DNA of 64,000 bases from Alphaproteobacteria bacterium. Its GTDB lineage: Bacteria; Pseudomonadota; Alphaproteobacteria; JAAEOK01. Below, one piece after another: positions 31,840 through 40,305 of the stretch. The stretch's first letter is position 1. Every line of letters begins with the position of its first letter. The translations under genes were made by a program, and so were the position numbers. Under the pieces are notes generated by a model that was not told where the DNA came from, ran no database searches, and saw only the letters and a program-made list of their open reading frames with translations. Location of the stretch: positions 62,001 through 126,000 of the forward strand of contig JAAEOK010000053.1 in assembly GCA_024244705.1 (NCBI GenBank), written 5' to 3'.

Positions 31840-33777
31840 ATGATCGCAGGAGATTTGATTCGACGCGTGGCCGTATCGTTGGCGTTCTGCGTCTGTGTCG
31901 CGGTGGCGGCTTCGGCGGCGCTGGCACAGGAAACATCGATCGAGCTGGAAGTCCCCGACGTCATCCTCCAGGGCGTGCCGTTCGAGGTCAAAGTCAAGGA
32001 CCCGGAGGGCCGTATCGTTCCCGGGATGGGCCATGTGATCAGCGTCGAGGGTCGGGACTATCCGATCGATGTCGTCGAGGGCGAAGCTGTCGTCAGCGGT
32101 GTCGTCACGGAAGGCGGATCCCCGGTCATCATGATATCGCATCCGTCCGGCACGAATTTGGTGGAAAGCACGGTCAGCACGATACCGGGGTGGATGTCGA
32201 TCTTGCCGGCGCTGATCGCAATTGTCATCGCGCTGGCACTGCGCCAAGTGATCCCTGCATTGTTTTTAGGGATCTGGCTGGGTGGGGCCCTGGTCTATGG
32301 CCTGTCGCTGTCTTCGATCTGGTATGGCCTCGTCGACACCGTGCCCGAGCATGTGCTCAACGCCCTCAACGATTGGGGGCATCTCGCGGTCATTCTGTTC
32401 TCGCTGATGATTGGCGGTATGGTCGGGATCATATCACGGAACGGCGGGACCGCCGGAATCGTCAATGGCATGGTCAATTGGGCGCGGTCCCCCAAGCGCG
32501 GCCAACTTACGACCAGTGTGCTGGGTGTCGCCATTTTCTTCGACGACTACGCCAACACCCTGATCGTCGGCAACACGATGCGGCCGATTGCCGACCGACT
32601 GCGCATTTCGCGCGAGAAGCTCGCTTATATTGTCGACTCGACAGCGGCGCCGGTGGCGACGATCGCGCTGGTCACGACCTGGATCGGTTTCGAGGTTGGC
32701 CTGATCGGCGAAAGCGTGTCCAAGATCGAAGGCTTCGAGGAATCGGCCTATTCGATCTTCCTCAATTCGATCGCCTATAGCTTCTATCCCATATTGGCCA
32801 TTTTGTTCGTCTTCCTGATCGCCGCATCGGGCCGTGATTTCGGGCCCATGCTGAAGGCGGAACGACGCGCCCGCAGCGAAGGCCTGGTCAGCCGTATCGG
32901 CGCCCATGTCGGTGAATCGCCGCAGGAGGCGGCGGAACGCGAGCCCAAGCCCGACAAGCCGCAACGCGCGCTCAACGCCGTCGTTCCGGTTCTGGTTCTG
33001 GTGGTCGGCACGATGATCGGGATCTACGTCACCGGCACCAGCGCGGAAGGCGAAGACGCGTCGCTGCGCGATATCATCGGCAGCGGCGATTCTTATCTGG
33101 CCATGATGTGGGCGTCCCTGATCGCCGTCGTTGTGGCCATCGCGTTATCGTTGGGGCAGGGGATCCTGTCCCTGTCCGAAACCATCGATGCCTGGTATGC
33201 CGGCGTCCGTTCGATGTTGCTGGCGATCATCATTCTCGTCTTGGCGTGGTCGCTGGCCAATGTGAACGATGCCTTGCACACCGGCGATTTCCTGGTCACC
33301 GCGCTTGGCGACACAGTGCCGGCGCAAATGGTGCCGACGCTGGTCTTCGCGCTCGCGGCGGCGACGGCGTTCGCCACTGGATCGAGCTGGGGCGTTATGG
33401 GGATCATGATGCCGCTGGCGATTCCCCTGACTTGGGCGATCATGGCCGCCAACGGTCTGACCGATGATGGCGCTCATGTCTACCTGATCTACTCGACCGT
33501 GGCGGCGGTCATGGGCGGCGCCGTCTGGGGCGATCATTGTTCGCCGATATCGGACACGACCATTCTGTCATCGCTGGCCTCGGGATGTGACCACATCGAT
33601 CACGTGCGAACTCAGATCCCCTATGCCCTCGGCGTCGGCGTGGTCGCGGTCGGTCTCGGCACCATCCCGACAGGCTACGGGTACTCGTGGTGGCTGGCGC
33701 TGCTTGCCGGCGCGGCGGTATTGGTCGTCGGCTTGTGGGCTATTGGGCGGCGCTCGGACGACGGGTCGAGGGCCTAG
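31840..33777 (+). CDS. NhaC family Na+/H+ antiporter with N-terminal periplasmic domain
   Basis: Protein of 645 residues. A signal peptide (VAVSLAFCVCVAVAASAALAQ) precedes a beta-rich extracytoplasmic domain of about 90 residues (SIELEVPDVILQGVPFEVKV, an Ig-like opening), then a polytopic transporter of about eleven membrane segments. NhaC-family motifs are FFDDYANTLIVGNTMRPI, IVDSTAAPVATIAL and GDHCSPISDTTILSS. It exchanges Na+ for H+ or a related ion or solute pair across the inner membrane. GGGAGAC lies before the ATG. The extra periplasmic domain is not part of the classic NhaC. Confidence 0.87.
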   Translation: MIAGDLIRRVAVSLAFCVCVAVAASAALAQETSIELEVPDVILQGVPFEVKVKDPEGRIVPGMGHVISVEGRDYPIDVVEGEAVVSGVVTEGGSPVIMISHPSGTNLVESTVSTIPGWMSILPALIAIVIALALRQVIPALFLGIWLGGALVYGLSLSSIWYGLVDTVPEHVLNALNDWGHLAVILFSLMIGGMVGIISRNGGTAGIVNGMVNWARSPKRGQLTTSVLGVAIFFDDYANTLIVGNTMRPIADRLRISREKLAYIVDSTAAPVATIALVTTWIGFEVGLIGESVSKIEGFEESAYSIFLNSIAYSFYPILAILFVFLIAASGRDFGPMLKAERRARSEGLVSRIGAHVGESPQEAAEREPKPDKPQRALNAVVPVLVLVVGTMIGIYVTGTSAEGEDASLRDIIGSGDSYLAMMWASLIAVVVAIALSLGQGILSLSETIDAWYAGVRSMLLAIIILVLAWSLANVNDALHTGDFLVTALGDTVPAQMVPTLVFALAAATAFATGSSWGVMGIMMPLAIPLTWAIMAANGLTDDGAHVYLIYSTVAAVMGGAVWGDHCSPISDTTILSSLASGCDHIDHVRTQIPYALGVGVVAVGLGTIPTGYGYSWWLALLAGAAVLVVGLWAIGRRSDDGSRA

Positions 33778-33866
33778 CGGATTGGCAGTTTCGGCAGCGG
33801 ACGGGCGATACCGACCGGGGCCCGTGGCAGCGTCTTGGCTTGACTAATTGGCGATAAGATAGGGCG

Positions 33867-35559
33867 ATGGCCTCGACACCGGCCGGATTTCATCCGGAAA
33901 GTACGCCGAGCGACAAGCCGATCACGATGTTCGGCCCTGATTTCCCGTTTGCCTACGACGATTTCATCACGCACCCGGCGGGCACCGGCAGTGTCCCGGT
34001 CGAGCGCCACGGTACCGAGGTGGCGATCGTCGGTGGCGGGTGTGCCGGTATGGTGGCGGCGTTCGAGCTGATGAAGTTGGGCCTCAAGCCGATCGTCTAC
34101 GAGGCCGACCAGATCGGCGGTCGGCTCAAATCGCGCAGCTTCTCAGGCTATGACGACGTCATCGCCGAGATGGGGGCGATGCGCTTTCCGCCGTCCTCGA
34201 CCGTGCTCTATCACTACTTCGATCTGTGTGGACTGGAAACGGTGCCGTTCCCAAATCCTCTGGCGGCGGCGACGCCGAGCACGGTGATCGATCTAAAGGG
34301 ACGCGCCGAATACGCGCAAACGATGGCCGATCTGCCGCAAATCTATCAGGGCGTGCTCGGGGCGTGGCAGGACGTGCTCGAAAACACGGCCCAGTTCTCC
34401 GCCATGCAGCGGGCCATACGCGACCGCGATGCCGCCGCGATCAAGGAGATCTGGGATCCGCTGGTACGGACGCTGGACGAGCAAACCTTCTACGGTTTCT
34501 TGGCGCGATCTGAAGAGTTCGCCGACTTCCATTATCGCGAGATCTTCGGTCAGGTCGGGTTCGGCACCGGCGGCTGGGATACCGATTACCCCAACTCGAT
34601 GCTGGAGATCTTGCGCGTCGTCTATACCGGCGCCGACGACGATCATCGTACCGTGGTCGGCGGCGTCCAGCGGCTACCGGAGCGGCTGTGGGAGCTCGGT
34701 CCCGACAGCGGCATGGTCCCATTGGCCGGCCGGCACGACCCTGCGCAGCCTCAACGACGGGCGCACGCGTCCCGGCGTGACCGACCTCTACCGCACCCAC
34801 GCCAACAACGTCACCGTGGTCGACGAGGATGGCGCCACGCGTACCTACCCGGTGGCGATCGTGACCGCCCAGGCGTGGATGCTGTTGAACATGATCAAGT
34901 GCGACGTGCGCCTATTCCCGACCGATCACTGGACCGCCATCGAACGCACCCATTACATGCAGGCGTCCAAGACCTTCGTCATCGTCGACCGGCCGTTCTG
35001 GAAGGACAAGGACGCCGAGACCGGGCGCGACGTGATGAGTATGACGCTGAGCGACCGGATGACCCGCGGCACCTATCTGCTCGACAACGGCATCGACCGT
35101 CCGGGCCTGATCTGCCTGTCCTATACGTGGAACGACGATTCCCTGAAATGGCTGCCGCTGTCGGCCCAAGAGCGGGTCGACATCATGCTGCAGTCGCTCG
35201 AGGAGATCTATCCACGCGTCGATATCCGCCGCCATATCGTCGCCGATCCAATCACCATTTCTTGGGAAAGCGAGCCCTATTTCATGGGTGCGTTCAAGGC
35301 CAACCTGCCGGGGCACTACCGCTACCAGCGGCGGGTTTTCACGCATTTCATGCAAGACCGGATCGCCCCCGAACATCGTGGCATCTTCCTCGCCGGCGAC
35401 GATGTGTCGTGGACCGCCGGATGGGCAGAGGGCGCGGTGACGACGGCGCTCAATGCGGTATGGGGCGTCATGACTCATCTTGGCGGCCGAACCGCTGCCG
35501 AGAATGCCGGGCCCGGCGACGCCTTCGACGACATTGCACCGCTCGATCTGGACGCGTGA
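33867..35559 (+). pseudogene. Flavin amino-acid 2-monooxygenase (tryptophan/arginine/lysine type), frameshifted
   Basis: FAD enzyme of the tryptophan 2-monooxygenase family. The first frame (from ATG 33867) has the FAD motif VAIVGGGCAGMVAAFEL, then IGGRLKS and the family motif EMGAMRFPPS. Near 34718-34720 the coding switches to the +1 frame, which reads HWPAGTTLRSLNDG and continues to FLAGDDVSWTAGWAEGAV and a stop at 35559. One extra C in the CCC run accounts for the shift; removing it would give a protein of about 563 residues. The ureohydrolase starts 54 bases later. The gene is either recently inactivated or carries a base-call error. Confidence 0.82.
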
Positions 35560-35613
35560 GGATATTGATGCGTCCATTCGCCGGCGACCGGCGCTAGCGC
35601 AAGAGGGACCGTG

Positions 35614-36567
35614 ATGACCAAGACCTTTCACCAGCCGCTCGGCGGTAACCAAATGCCGCGCTTTGCCGGGCCGGCGACGATGATGCGTTTGCCGTCATTC
35701 GCCACCGCCGAGGGGCTCGACGTCTGCTTCGTCGGCGTCCCGTTCGATATCGGAACCTCGAACCGCGCCGGCGCCCGCTTCGGGCCGCGTGAAATCCGGG
35801 CCGAATCGGCAATGGTCCGGCCCTACAACATGGCGACCCGCGCGGCGCCGTTCGACTCGCTGTCGGTCGCCGATATCGGCGATGTCGCGATCAACACCTT
35901 CAACCTGGCCAAGTCGGTCGAGATCATCGAGCGGGCCTTCGACGACATTCTGGCCCGCGGCGCAAAGACCCTGGCGATCGGCGGCGATCACACCATCGTG
36001 CTGCCCATCCTGCGCGCCGTCCACCGTGTCCACGGGCCGGTCGGCATGGTTCATGTCGACGCCCATGCCGACGTCAACGACATGATGTTCGGCGAACGAA
36101 TCACTCACGGCACGCCGTTCCGCCGCGCCATCGAGGAAGGCTTGATCGAGCCCAAGCGCATGGTCCAGATCGGGGTCCGCGCCACCGGCTACGCGGCCGA
36201 CGATTTCGATTGGCCTCGGCACCAGGGCGCCCGCGTCGTCCAGGCCGAGGAGTGCTGGCATAAATCTCTGACGCCGCTGATGAATGAGGTCAGGAACCAG
36301 CTCGGCGACGGGCCGGTCTATATCAGCTTCGACATCGACGGCATCGATCCGGCCTATGCCCCCGGCACCGGTACGCCGGAGATCGGCGGCCTGACTAGTA
36401 TGCAGGCGATCGAAGTGATCCGCGGCTGCCGTGGCCTCGACATCATCGGCGGCGATCTGGTCGAGGTGGCACCGCCCTACGACACCACCGGCAACACCTC
36501 CCTGCTCGGCGCCAACCTGTTGTTCGAGATGCTGTGCAGTCTACCGGGTGTCGAAATCCGCGCCTGA
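35614..36567 (+). CDS. Ureohydrolase (agmatinase/guanidinobutyrase type)
   Basis: Mn-dependent ureohydrolase of 317 residues that releases urea from a guanidino compound. All metal motifs are intact: GGDHTIVLPIL, MVHVDAHADVND and YISFDIDGIDPAYAPG, with the family SPNRAGARFGPR-type opening present as TSNRAGARFGPREIR. FGERITHGTPFRRAIEEG resembles guanidinobutyrase and guanidinopropionase more than arginase. GAGGG precedes the ATG at 35614; a GTG at 35611 is adjacent. It follows the flavin oxidase by 54 bases on the same strand, so a shared guanidino substrate chain is likely. Agmatinase remains possible. Confidence 0.88.
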   Translation: MTKTFHQPLGGNQMPRFAGPATMMRLPSFATAEGLDVCFVGVPFDIGTSNRAGARFGPREIRAESAMVRPYNMATRAAPFDSLSVADIGDVAINTFNLAKSVEIIERAFDDILARGAKTLAIGGDHTIVLPILRAVHRVHGPVGMVHVDAHADVNDMMFGERITHGTPFRRAIEEGLIEPKRMVQIGVRATGYAADDFDWPRHQGARVVQAEECWHKSLTPLMNEVRNQLGDGPVYISFDIDGIDPAYAPGTGTPEIGGLTSMQAIEVIRGCRGLDIIGGDLVEVAPPYDTTGNTSLLGANLLFEMLCSLPGVEIRA

Positions 36568-36617
36568 CCTGGCCGCCGACCGAACGGGACCGGAAGGTCG
36601 AACCTAACCTTTGCCCG

Positions 36618-38022
36618 TTATTCTTCGTGCTCGCCCAGGCCGACGGGACGCGGATCGATCGGGATCCGGGCGCGCATGTCGAGGACGTTCTCCAACAACG
36701 CGGCAGCCGCGAGCAGCGGCCCTTCCTGGTGCGGCGCGGCGGCGATCTGGAGGCCGACCGGCAAACCGTCCGCGGTGATGCCGCAGGGCAGGGACAGCGC
36801 GGGGCAGGCGGCGACGGTTAGCGCATAGGCGACAGCCAGCCAATCGACATAGGTCTCGAAGACGTGCCCGTCGCAGCTCTCGACATAGCGCTGCTCGGCG
36901 GGGAACGGGCTGACGATGGTGGCCGGCGACAGCAGCAGGTCGTAGTCCTCGAAGAAATCGGCGACCCGGTGAAACAGCGCCCAGCGCCCGGATTCCGCCT
37001 TGACGACTTGGTCCGCCGTCAACGCGAGCCCCTTCTCGATGTTCCATACCACCTCGGGCTTGAGCAGGTCGCGGTGCGACGCCAACAGGTGCGCCTTGGT
37101 CGCGGCGTAGTTGAGCGCCCGCAGCGTATGGAAGATCTCGTTGAGGTCGGAAAAATCGGGGTACGCCTCGACCACCGGGACCCCCATTTCTTCGAACCGA
37201 TGGGCGGCGCGGCGGCACAAGGCGGCGACCTCGGGCTCGACCGGCGTGATGCCGAGATCATCGCTGTAGGCGACCTTGCGCGGCCGCCGCAGGGTGCCGA
37301 CGACATGCCGAAAACCGGCCGCCTCGCGCGGCAGTGAGATCGGGTCACGGCGGTGACTGCCGGTCATCGCGTCGAGCAGCAACGCGACGTCGGCCACGGT
37401 GCGGCCCATCGGTCCATTGACCGACAGGCTATCGAAAAGCTGCATGCCGGGTGATCGCGCGACCCGCCCCGGCGTCGGACGCAGCCCGACAACACCGCAG
37501 AAGCTGGCCGGATTGCGCAGCGAGCCGCCCATATCCGAGCCATGCGCCACCCGAGGACCCCGCCGCCGACTTCGTCACGTCCCACGGGTTGCGGGTGGTC
37601 TCGAAAACCTCGTTGAAGGTGCTGGCGCCGGCGCCGAATTCCGGCGTGTTCGATTTGGCGTAGACCAACGCGCCCTCCTCTTCGAGCCGTTCGACGAGAA
37701 TGTCGGAACGCTCCGGCACATGGTCGCGAAAGATCGGCGAGCCGTAGGTCGTGCGGACCCCGGCGACCTCGGTCAGGTCCTTGATCGGCACCGGCAGGCC
37801 GGCGAGGATCCCTCGCGCCGCGGCGGGACGGGCGAGAAGCGCGTCGGCCGCTTCGCGGGCACGATCGAAACACAAGGTCGGCAGCGCATGGACGACGCCG
37901 TCGATTGCGGCGACGCGGCGTTCTAGGACGGCGAGTAGGTCGTGCGGCGTGACCGTGCCCGAGCGCAGCAAGTCGACGACGTCGCTGGCCGTGCGGTCGA
38001 TCAGCTCGCGGTCGTCATCCAT
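36618..38022 (-). pseudogene. Amidase-signature amidase with internal deletion and frameshift
   Basis: Amidase-signature hydrolase broken near 37541-37552. The upstream frame (from ATG 38022) contains the catalytic lysine motif GLPVPIKDL and the cis-serine loop KSAAGSSGGA; the downstream frame resumes at AHGSDMGGSLRNP with the nucleophile serine and runs to 36618. Intact family members have about 13 residues between SSGG and the HGSD-like block; here one base remains, so about 38 bases are missing. A GGTGGCGC at the junction suggests deletion between short repeats. The rest of both halves is well conserved. It is convergent with the ureohydrolase gene, 50 bases apart. Confidence 0.82.
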
Positions 38023-38043
38023 CGAGCGGACAAGACAAGGGGG

Positions 38044-38610
38044 TCAGGCCGCCTGCGGCGCATTGTGGTCGACCACCTCGCCGCGCGCCGGGTAATCCTT
38101 GTCGATGACGAAATCGAGCGCGCCAAGGATATCGGCGAAGCGCGGCCGCGCGAAGGGCATGGTCTGAACGGTGCCGAAATACAGCGTACCGTCGGGCCGA
38201 ACCAGATAGATCGCGGGCTCGCTGAACAGCGCCGGCTCCTCGATACCGACCGACGTCTTGCCGCGGCCCGAGGAGATGTAGAGACCCCATTCCCGGGCCT
38301 TGTCGAGATCGAGGTCGTAGCCGATTGTCAGATTGTCCATGCCCCACTTCTCCTTGGCTTCGGCGGCCCGCTCCTCGCCGTCGCTGCTGATGACGACGAT
38401 ATCCACGCCGCGTTCGGCGAAGTCATCGGCCTTGCGGTTGAGGTCGCCGAGATAGGTGGCGCAAATCGGGCAGTGCAGGCCACGATAGAAGACGACCAGC
38501 GTGAAGTTGTCGGGCTTTCGGTCGGCGAGCTTCCAGCTGCCGCCGCCGATGGTGGCGACCTCGAGTGATGGCACCGGCTGGCGCGGGAACAGGGTATTGA
38601 TGGTCGACAT
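38044..38610 (-). CDS. Peroxiredoxin-like protein (AhpC/TSA family)
   Basis: Thioredoxin-fold protein of 188 residues with GLHCPICATYLGDL, C47 and C50 forming a CxxC within the AhpC/TSA peroxidatic region. SEPAIYLVRPDGTLYFGTVQ is the usual later strand. It probably reduces peroxides or acts as a thiol reductase. It sits 21 bases upstream of the amidase gene on the same strand and could be co-transcribed with it. H2O2 made by a flavin oxidase could be a link, but that is inference. Confidence 0.85.
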   Translation of the reverse strand: MSTINTLFPRQPVPSLEVATIGGGSWKLADRKPDNFTLVVFYRGLHCPICATYLGDLNRKADDFAERGVDIVVISSDGEERAAEAKEKWGMDNLTIGYDLDLDKAREWGLYISSGRGKTSVGIEEPALFSEPAIYLVRPDGTLYFGTVQTMPFARPRFADILGALDFVIDKDYPARGEVVDHNAPQAA

Positions 38611-38770
38611 GGGCGGCTCCTCTTTTTGGCGGACCAGCCGTCGCGATACCGGGCGGCGGCGCGGGCATTGGCGTTGCGGAGATCGGACGGTACCGATTTG
38701 CGGTCACATATAATCCGTGCGTCCGATCAAGGCCAGTGCATGGCATGCAATGGGACTCAAGTCTCCGTGA

Positions 38771-38932
38771 TCACGACGGCGGCGCGGCGATGAAATTTTC
38801 ATAGACGCCATAGGGCCACAGAATCGCGGTGTAGACCGCGACGCCCAGGGGAATGTTGGGGACGAAGATGAGGAACAAGATGAAGAAAACAACGATGCCG
38901 GCGGTGTAGAGACTCCAAATCAGTCGGAACAT
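38771..38932 (-). CDS. Small membrane protein, 53 residues
   Basis: Single hydrophobic protein: MFRLIWSLYTAGIVVFFILFL, then IFVPNIPLGVAVYTAILWPYG, giving probably two membrane-spanning segments. GGAGG is 7 bases before the ATG at 38932, so the start is well supported. No family is recognised and no neighbouring gene explains it. Confidence 0.65.
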   Translation of the reverse strand: MFRLIWSLYTAGIVVFFILFLIFVPNIPLGVAVYTAILWPYGVYENFIAAPPS

Positions 38933-39060
38933 TGCAATTCCTCCGGTTTCGGCCGGTGTCGGTTGAGGCCCGATCCAAGGCGGCACGTGCCAACTATCAA
39001 GGAAATCCCGACGCCGAGCAAATATCTTGGACCCGTCTCGGATGCACTCGGGATCGTACC

Positions 39061-40188
39061 CTAGTACCAGCCGACGGCGCGGTGCCAGACCTCGAGCCCG
39101 TCGCCGGTCAGCACGTGGTAGCGGTCATAAGCCGCGGTGGTCATGCAGACATGGTTGGGCAGGATGCGCAGCCGCGACCCGATCGGATAGCGATCGAAGT
39201 CCACGGGCCGGCCGTCCTTGCGACAGACGATGCCATGTTCCTGCGATACGCGGGCGACATAGAGGTCGTCGATGGGGGCGCCCTGTTCGGCCGCCACCCA
39301 GCCATAGCCGGCATGGTCGAGCAGGCCGCCGGCGCTGATATCCTTCGACAGCGCGAGGCCGCCGGCATCAGTCAATAGGTGCCCGCGCTGCTGGTTGTGG
39401 CCGATCACCGAGGCCAGCACGGTGACCGCGATATCGTCATAATCGCACGAGCCGAGCGCCATCTGGTCGAGGTCGCCGAAGACGTAGACCCCGGGACGCA
39501 TTTCGGTCAGACCGGCGCCGTTCTCGGCGTGGGTCGCGGTCGGTGTCGAACCGGCGGAAACATTGGGGCAGGGGTGGCCGGCGGCGCGCAGGCGCTCGGC
39601 GGCGGCGGTGACGCCGCGACGCTCCTCCTCCGCGGCGTCGCGCCCGGCATCGCGGCCCGGGCTCTGGTAGGACTGTCCGCCGTGGGTCAGGACGCCGTCC
39701 CAGGCTAGCGCGTCACTGGCGACGACCGCGTCGGCGATCGCTAGCACCACATCGGACTGGGGCAGCACGCCACCGCGCCCATCGCCGGTATCGATCTCGG
39801 CATAGAGCGGCTGGACATAATCAAGGTCGGCAGCCGCGGCGGCGATCGCCTCGGCGGCCGCGACGGTGTCGACGATGCCGGCGATCTTGGCCCCGGTTCG
39901 GGTCGCGATCGCCTCGAGTGCCGCCACCTTCGCCGGCACCAAGCCGACCGCATAGATCAAGTCGTGATAGCCGCGTTCGGCGAAGAAGCGCGCTTCGGCC
40001 ATCGTCGAGACGGTCAGGCAGCGCCGCGTATCGCAGGCCATGGCCGCGACCTCGGCGCACTTCGCGGTCTTGATATGGGGCCGCAGGCCGACATCGAGCG
40101 CCGTCATCCGCGCCTTCATCCGCTCGCAATTGCGGATCAGCCGGTCGCGGTCGAGCACCAAGGACGGCGTTTGGAGGTCATGCAGCAT
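39061..40188 (-). CDS. D-threonine aldolase / D-serine dehydratase-like PLP protein
   Basis: Fold-type III PLP enzyme of 375 residues with an alanine-racemase-like N-terminal barrel. The PLP lysine is K40 in RPHIKTAKC, and the C-terminal metal motif is H346-x-C348 in PNHVCMTTA, as in D-serine dehydratase (DSD1) and D-threonine aldolase relatives. It should act on a D-3-hydroxyamino acid or a similar substrate. GAGG lies about 8 bases before the ATG. The SLC13-type permease upstream on the same strand could import a related acid, but the 117-base gap leaves this open. Confidence 0.88.
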   Translation of the reverse strand: MLHDLQTPSLVLDRDRLIRNCERMKARMTALDVGLRPHIKTAKCAEVAAMACDTRRCLTVSTMAEARFFAERGYHDLIYAVGLVPAKVAALEAIATRTGAKIAGIVDTVAAAEAIAAAAADLDYVQPLYAEIDTGDGRGGVLPQSDVVLAIADAVVASDALAWDGVLTHGGQSYQSPGRDAGRDAAEEERRGVTAAAERLRAAGHPCPNVSAGSTPTATHAENGAGLTEMRPGVYVFGDLDQMALGSCDYDDIAVTVLASVIGHNQQRGHLLTDAGGLALSKDISAGGLLDHAGYGWVAAEQGAPIDDLYVARVSQEHGIVCRKDGRPVDFDRYPIGSRLRILPNHVCMTTAAYDRYHVLTGDGLEVWHRAVGWY

Positions 40189-40305
40189 TGCGCTTACCTC
40201 TAGTGAAAATCGATTTCCCGGTCACGAAAAAACCCTCGCCGTGCTCGCGGTGTCGGAACAGTGGCGCGTGGTTGTGGGGAACGTCGCTCGGATTGCGGTC
40301 GTATC

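Noticed and set aside
34711-34730. Programmed frameshift in the flavin oxidase
   Set aside because: No heptameric slippery sequence, internal Shine-Dalgarno sequence or stimulatory hairpin was seen; a plain C insertion explains it.
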